Assembly (NCBI GenBank): GCA_025966295.1
Contig: JAOPVD010000341.1
Coordinates: forward strand, 1 to 7,833
Reading direction: 5' to 3'
Length of the DNA: 7,833 nucleotides
From: Frankiales bacterium
GTDB lineage: Bacteria; Actinomycetota; Actinomycetes; Mycobacteriales; SCTD01
Each line of letters starts with the position of its first letter. The first letter of the stretch is position 1. Shown here piece by piece: positions 5,412-7,833 of this stretch. The notes beneath the pieces are model-generated. The model did no database searches, was not told the DNA's origin, and was given only the letters and a program-made list of their open reading frames with translations. A program made the translations under genes and the position numbers.

Positions 5412-6010
5412 CAGGTCCTGCCGGTCCCCTGGTTGAAGCAGAACGTGTAGGTCTGGCCGGACCCGCCGGTGGCGGACTGGGTCGTGTAGCTCATCCGCTC
5501 CTGCGTCGCCGCCAGCGTCACCTGCTCGTCGCCGGTCGCCGCCACCACCTGCCGGCTGACACGGACGCCGCTGAGCACGAAGGTGGCGATGTCGCGCTGC
5601 GCGCTGGTGCTGGTCCGGCGCACGTAGACGGTCACGGTCGCGAGCACCTGCCCGGTCGCCGCGGCCCGGGCGAACTGCGGGCTGTAGGCGTCGAGGGTCT
5701 TGGTGATGACCACCGGGTCGAGCCGGGCCTTGGCGGCCGCCGCGATGCCGAACCGCAGCTGGTCGATCTCGGCCGTTCCGCGGTGCGCGTCGCTCAGGCT
5801 GTCACCCCCTGTGAAGCCGCTCACGGCGAGGTAGCGGGTGTAGCCGGTGGTGTAGCTGTTGGCCGCGAGCTGCACGTCCCGCAGCGTCGTCAGCGGCTTG
5901 GCGCCCGGCCCCGGAATGGCGGTGGGCTGGGCCAGCACGGCGACCGCGGCGCCGACGGCGAGCGTTGCCAGGATCAGGGTGGTCAGGCGCAGGTGCACGG
6001 TGTGGGCCAT
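5408..6010 (-). CDS. Secreted Hcp-like protein (type VI secretion tube-protein fold)
   Basis: A 200-residue exported protein. A signal peptide is clear: short N-region, hydrophobic core about 10-27 (TLILATLAVGAAVAVLA), and likely cleavage after VLA at 27. The mature part (about 173 residues) is close to the 160-170 of Hcp and shows its block order: YLAVSGFTGGDSLSDAHRG (60-78) and EIDQLRFGI (81-89); DPVVITKTLDAYSPQFARAAATG (98-120); ATVTVYVRR (124-132); TFVLSGVRVSRQVVAATGDE (143-162); and VTLAATQERMSYTTQ (164-178). I therefore infer the Hcp (T6SS_HCP) beta-barrel fold. Real Hcp has no signal peptide. Here no baseplate, sheath or ClpV gene is seen, and two C-terminal Cys (191, 200) could form a disulfide outside the cell. 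GGAGG lies 5 bases before the ATG. It follows the FNT gene by 21 bases on the same strand, so co-transcription is likely. Function unknown; it may be an independent secreted ring former. Confidence 0.82.
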   Translation of the reverse strand: MAHTVHLRLTTLILATLAVGAAVAVLAQPTAIPGPGAKPLTTLRDVQLAANSYTTGYTRYLAVSGFTGGDSLSDAHRGTAEIDQLRFGIAAAAKARLDPVVITKTLDAYSPQFARAAATGQVLATVTVYVRRTSTSAQRDIATFVLSGVRVSRQVVAATGDEQVTLAATQERMSYTTQSATGGSGQTYTFCFNQGTGRTC

Positions 6011-6015
6011 GGGTG

Positions 6016-6020
6016 CCTCC
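6016..6020 (-). promoter_or_regulatory. Strong Shine-Dalgarno (GGAGG) of the Hcp-like gene
   Basis: Minus-strand GGAGG lies 5 bases before the ATG at 6010, inside the 21-base gap after the FNT stop. It is the clearest ribosome binding site in the window. It supports both the start choice, which keeps the full signal peptide, and translation from a shared transcript. Confidence 0.7.
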
Positions 6021-6031
6021 CCGGCCGCAGG

Positions 6032-6823
6032 CTACTCCGCGCCGCCCCGCTCGGCGGCCACCTTGTCGGGCACCTGCAGCAGCCGCAGCACCGTCACCAG
6101 GCCCAGGCCGCCGACCAGGTTGCCGAGGACGGCGAAGCCCAGCAGCCCCAGCCAATCGGCGTACCCGAAGGATGCGCCGGCGTGCAGGGCCGCGAACGCC
6201 ACGAGCGACCCCACGATCGCGTGGTTGAGCTTGCCGGCCCCGAGCAGGAACCCCATGACGACCGAAGGCACCAGCTTCACCCCGTCGTGCTCGGTGGAGT
6301 GCTGCATGTGGGTCATCAACGTGATGATGAAGCCGCCCAGCATCGCCAGCGCGAACGCCTTCCAGCTCACCCCGAGGCCGATGTAGAAGGCGGCCAGCTC
6401 GCGGGCGGTGTCGTGCAGCTGCGGGAACCCGACGATGACCAGACCGGTGACGACCCAGCCACCCACCAGGTTGGTCACCAGGCTGATGCCCCACATCGCC
6501 AGCAGCCCGGCGAGGCTGGCCTTGCGGGCGACGACCGCGGTGACGGGCACCAGGAAGTTCTCGGTGAACAGCTCGCTCCTGGCCAGCGTCAGCGCGATGA
6601 AGCCGATCGAGAACGCCAGCCCGGCCAGCAGCGGGTTGTGCGTCTGGTGCTCCACGAGCAGCAGCGCCAGTACGCCGGTCCCGACGTCGACGCCGCCGAG
6701 CAGGCCGGTGGCGACCTGCCCCCACCAGGAGCGACCGATGCGCTGCTGGCCCTCGTGCACCAGCCGCTCGAAGGTCCGCTCGCTGTCGTGCTGCGGCACG
6801 GCCGGGCGGGTCGCGGTCGCCAT
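6032..6823 (-). CDS. Formate/nitrite transporter (FNT) family membrane channel, YfdC-like
   Basis: Integral membrane protein of 263 residues in the FNT family (FocA, NirC and YfdC relatives), expected to pass small monovalent anions such as formate or nitrite; the real substrate is not known. A polar N-terminus (1-33) precedes about six hydrophobic segments, near 37-58, 65-84, 103-131, 144-170, 185-213 and 224-248. FNT-type landmarks are ARSELFTENFLVPVTAV (81-97) and GAGKLNHAIVGSLVAF (195-210). His201 sits where FocA carries its central pore His209. The sequence resembles the YfdC subgroup more than FocA/NirC; that is my judgement from memory. The ATG at 6823 is preceded by a GGGAAGG-like site about 8 bases upstream. 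No formate lyase, formate dehydrogenase or nitrite reductase gene adjoins. It is first in a two-gene unit with the exported Hcp-like protein and lies 63 bases after serB, which could be a separate promoter or read-through. Confidence 0.92.
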   Translation of the reverse strand: MATATRPAVPQHDSERTFERLVHEGQQRIGRSWWGQVATGLLGGVDVGTGVLALLLVEHQTHNPLLAGLAFSIGFIALTLARSELFTENFLVPVTAVVARKASLAGLLAMWGISLVTNLVGGWVVTGLVIVGFPQLHDTARELAAFYIGLGVSWKAFALAMLGGFIITLMTHMQHSTEHDGVKLVPSVVMGFLLGAGKLNHAIVGSLVAFAALHAGASFGYADWLGLLGFAVLGNLVGGLGLVTVLRLLQVPDKVAAERGGAE

Positions 6824-6886
6824 CCAGGAGGCCTTCCCGGCGCTACCCCGGCTACTCAGGCCCTCGCGCCTTGGGAGCGGGGCGTC

Positions 6887-7833
6887 CTAGAGGGCCTGCT
6901 CGATCTCGTCGCGGGGGATGCCGAGCAGGAACAGCACCGCGTCGAGGAACGGCACGCTGAGCGCCGCATCGGCGGCATCGCGCACGACCGGCTTGGCGTT
7001 GAAGGCGATGCCGAGGCCGGCGGCCTCCAGCATGTCGAGGTCGTTGGCGCCGTCGCCGATGGCCACGGTCTGCTCGGGCAGCAGGCCCTCGGCCGCGGCG
7101 AAGCGGCGGAGGGCGGCGGCCTTGCCGGCTCGGTCCACGACGTCGCCGACTACCCGTCCGGTGAGGTGGCCGTCGACCACCTCGAGGACGTTGGCCAGCG
7201 CGTGGTCGAGCGAGAGCTGCTCCTTCAGGTCGTCGGTGACGGCCGTGAAGCCGCCGCTGACGATGCCGACCGTCCAGCCCAGCCGCTTGAGGGTGCGCAC
7301 CAGCGTCCGCGCGCCCGGGGTCAGCCGGACCGCCTCCCGGACCCGGTCGACGGCCGCGACCGGCAGCCCCTCGAGCAGCGCGACCCGGGCCCGCAGCGAG
7401 GCCTCGAAGTCGAGCTCGCCGGCCATCGCGGCGCTGGTGACACGGGCGACCTCGGCCTCGCACCCGGCCTCGGCGGCGAGCATCTCGATCACCTCGCCCT
7501 GCACCAAGGTGGAGTCGACGTCCATGACCACCAGCCGCTTGGCCCGCCGGTAGATCGAGGCCCGCTCGACGGCCACGTCGACCCGCTGGGCGACCGCCTC
7601 GGCGGCCAGCTCGGCCCGGAGCCGCGCGGTGTCCCCGCCCGCGACGACGAGCTCGAAGGACTGCGCCGGCCAGGACGACAGCCGGTGCACCCGCTCGATG
7701 TTGGCGCCGCACACCGCGAGACGGCGGGCCACACCGGCGAGGGCCGCCGGCGGTAGCGGGGCGCCGAGGACGACGACGTGATGACGCTGCTGCAGGCGCG
7801 GCTCGGCGTCGTCGAGCGGCGTGAACTCGACCT
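6887..7833 (-). CDS. serB: Phosphoserine phosphatase SerB, 5' end off right edge
   Basis: Catalyses the last step of serine synthesis, phosphoserine to serine, in the cytoplasm. 314 residues are visible, numbered here from 7831, plus the stop. Residues about 1-85 form an ACT-type regulatory domain (HHVVVLGAPLPPAALAGVAR, then GANIERVHRLSS). The HAD domain follows: motif I MDVDSTLVQGEVIEMLA with nucleophile Asp104 and Asp106, motif II IVSGGF with Ser192, Lys237 in RAGKAAALRRF, and motif III/IV AIGDGANDLDML with Asp260 and Asp264. It ends at a TAG within CTAG. The frame stays open to the window edge with ACT sequence continuing, so the GTG at 7732 is an internal Val codon and the real start lies beyond the window. 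Actinomycete SerB is usually about 400 residues with two ACT repeats, which leaves room for more N-terminal sequence outside. Confidence 0.95.
   Translation of the reverse strand, partial: VEFTPLDDAEPRLQQRHHVVVLGAPLPPAALAGVARRLAVCGANIERVHRLSSWPAQSFELVVAGGDTARLRAELAAEAVAQRVDVAVERASIYRRAKRLVVMDVDSTLVQGEVIEMLAAEAGCEAEVARVTSAAMAGELDFEASLRARVALLEGLPVAAVDRVREAVRLTPGARTLVRTLKRLGWTVGIVSGGFTAVTDDLKEQLSLDHALANVLEVVDGHLTGRVVGDVVDRAGKAAALRRFAAAEGLLPEQTVAIGDGANDLDMLEAAGLGIAFNAKPVVRDAADAALSVPFLDAVLFLLGIPRDEIEQAL

Noticed and set aside
6827..6837. Near-palindrome GGAGGCCTTCC before the FNT start.
   Set aside because: It has a mismatch, is short, and mostly reflects the purine-rich ribosome binding region. 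There is no support as an operator or terminator.
6824..6886. Possible terminator or promoter in the serB-FNT gap.
   Set aside because: Only a 4-bp stem (AGGC/GCCT) and no T tract or clear TANNNT box were found, so neither can be supported.
7730..7732. GTG as the start of serB (281-residue version).
   Set aside because: The frame stays open upstream to the window edge and continues as ACT-domain sequence (HHVVVLGAPLP), so this codon is internal.
4232..7756. Very long plus-strand open frame (1174 codons).
   Set aside because: It overlaps ferrochelatase in another frame and is antisense to the Hcp-like, FNT and serB genes. Its product is Gly/Ala/Arg/His/Gln-rich low complexity without any family motif. 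This is the usual high-GC shadow frame.

Overview
The window is very GC-rich (by eye roughly 70% or more), densely coded DNA that reads as chromosome of an actinomycete (Actinomycetota). Evidence for this: third codon positions are almost all G or C. Several genes have a TANNNT box 6-7 bases before the start codon and no ribosome binding site, the leaderless arrangement common in this phylum. SerB carries an ACT domain in front of its HAD domain, and the ferrochelatase has the Cys set of the actinobacterial [2Fe-2S] type. I cannot name the genus. No tRNA, rRNA, CRISPR, transposase, integrase or phage gene is visible, so this looks like ordinary chromosome, not an island.

Layout, left to right. 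(1) 1-934, minus: a 61-residue Cys/His-rich small protein overlaps by one base the start of an amidase-signature hydrolase that runs off the left edge. (2) 969-2270, plus: a left-handed beta-helix acyltransferase followed 3 bases later by a DUF2071/YqjF-like protein. (3) 2260-3213, minus: a zinc-free MDR quinone oxidoreductase. (4) 3256-3660, plus: a conserved-looking 134-residue protein of unknown function, divergent from the oxidoreductase. A 17-bp perfect palindrome lies in the 42-bp gap. (5) 3657-4364, minus: a peptidase S51/cyanophycinase-like Ser hydrolase. (6) 4401-5411, plus: ferrochelatase (CpfC/HemH). (7) 5408-6823, minus: a formate/nitrite-transporter-family channel followed 21 bases later by a signal-peptide-bearing protein whose mature part reads like the type VI secretion tube protein Hcp. 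(8) 6887-7833, minus: phosphoserine phosphatase SerB, 5' end off the right edge.

The genes do not form one pathway. There is one housekeeping step of heme synthesis, one of serine synthesis, and several small units. Packing is extreme: all three convergent pairs overlap (11, 4 and 4 bp) and the three divergent gaps are only 34-42 bp.

The most interesting item is the exported Hcp-like protein paired with the FNT channel, because no other type VI secretion gene is visible and actinomycetes generally lack that system. Next come the operator-like palindrome, which fills the spacer of a predicted promoter, and the two small uncharacterised proteins.
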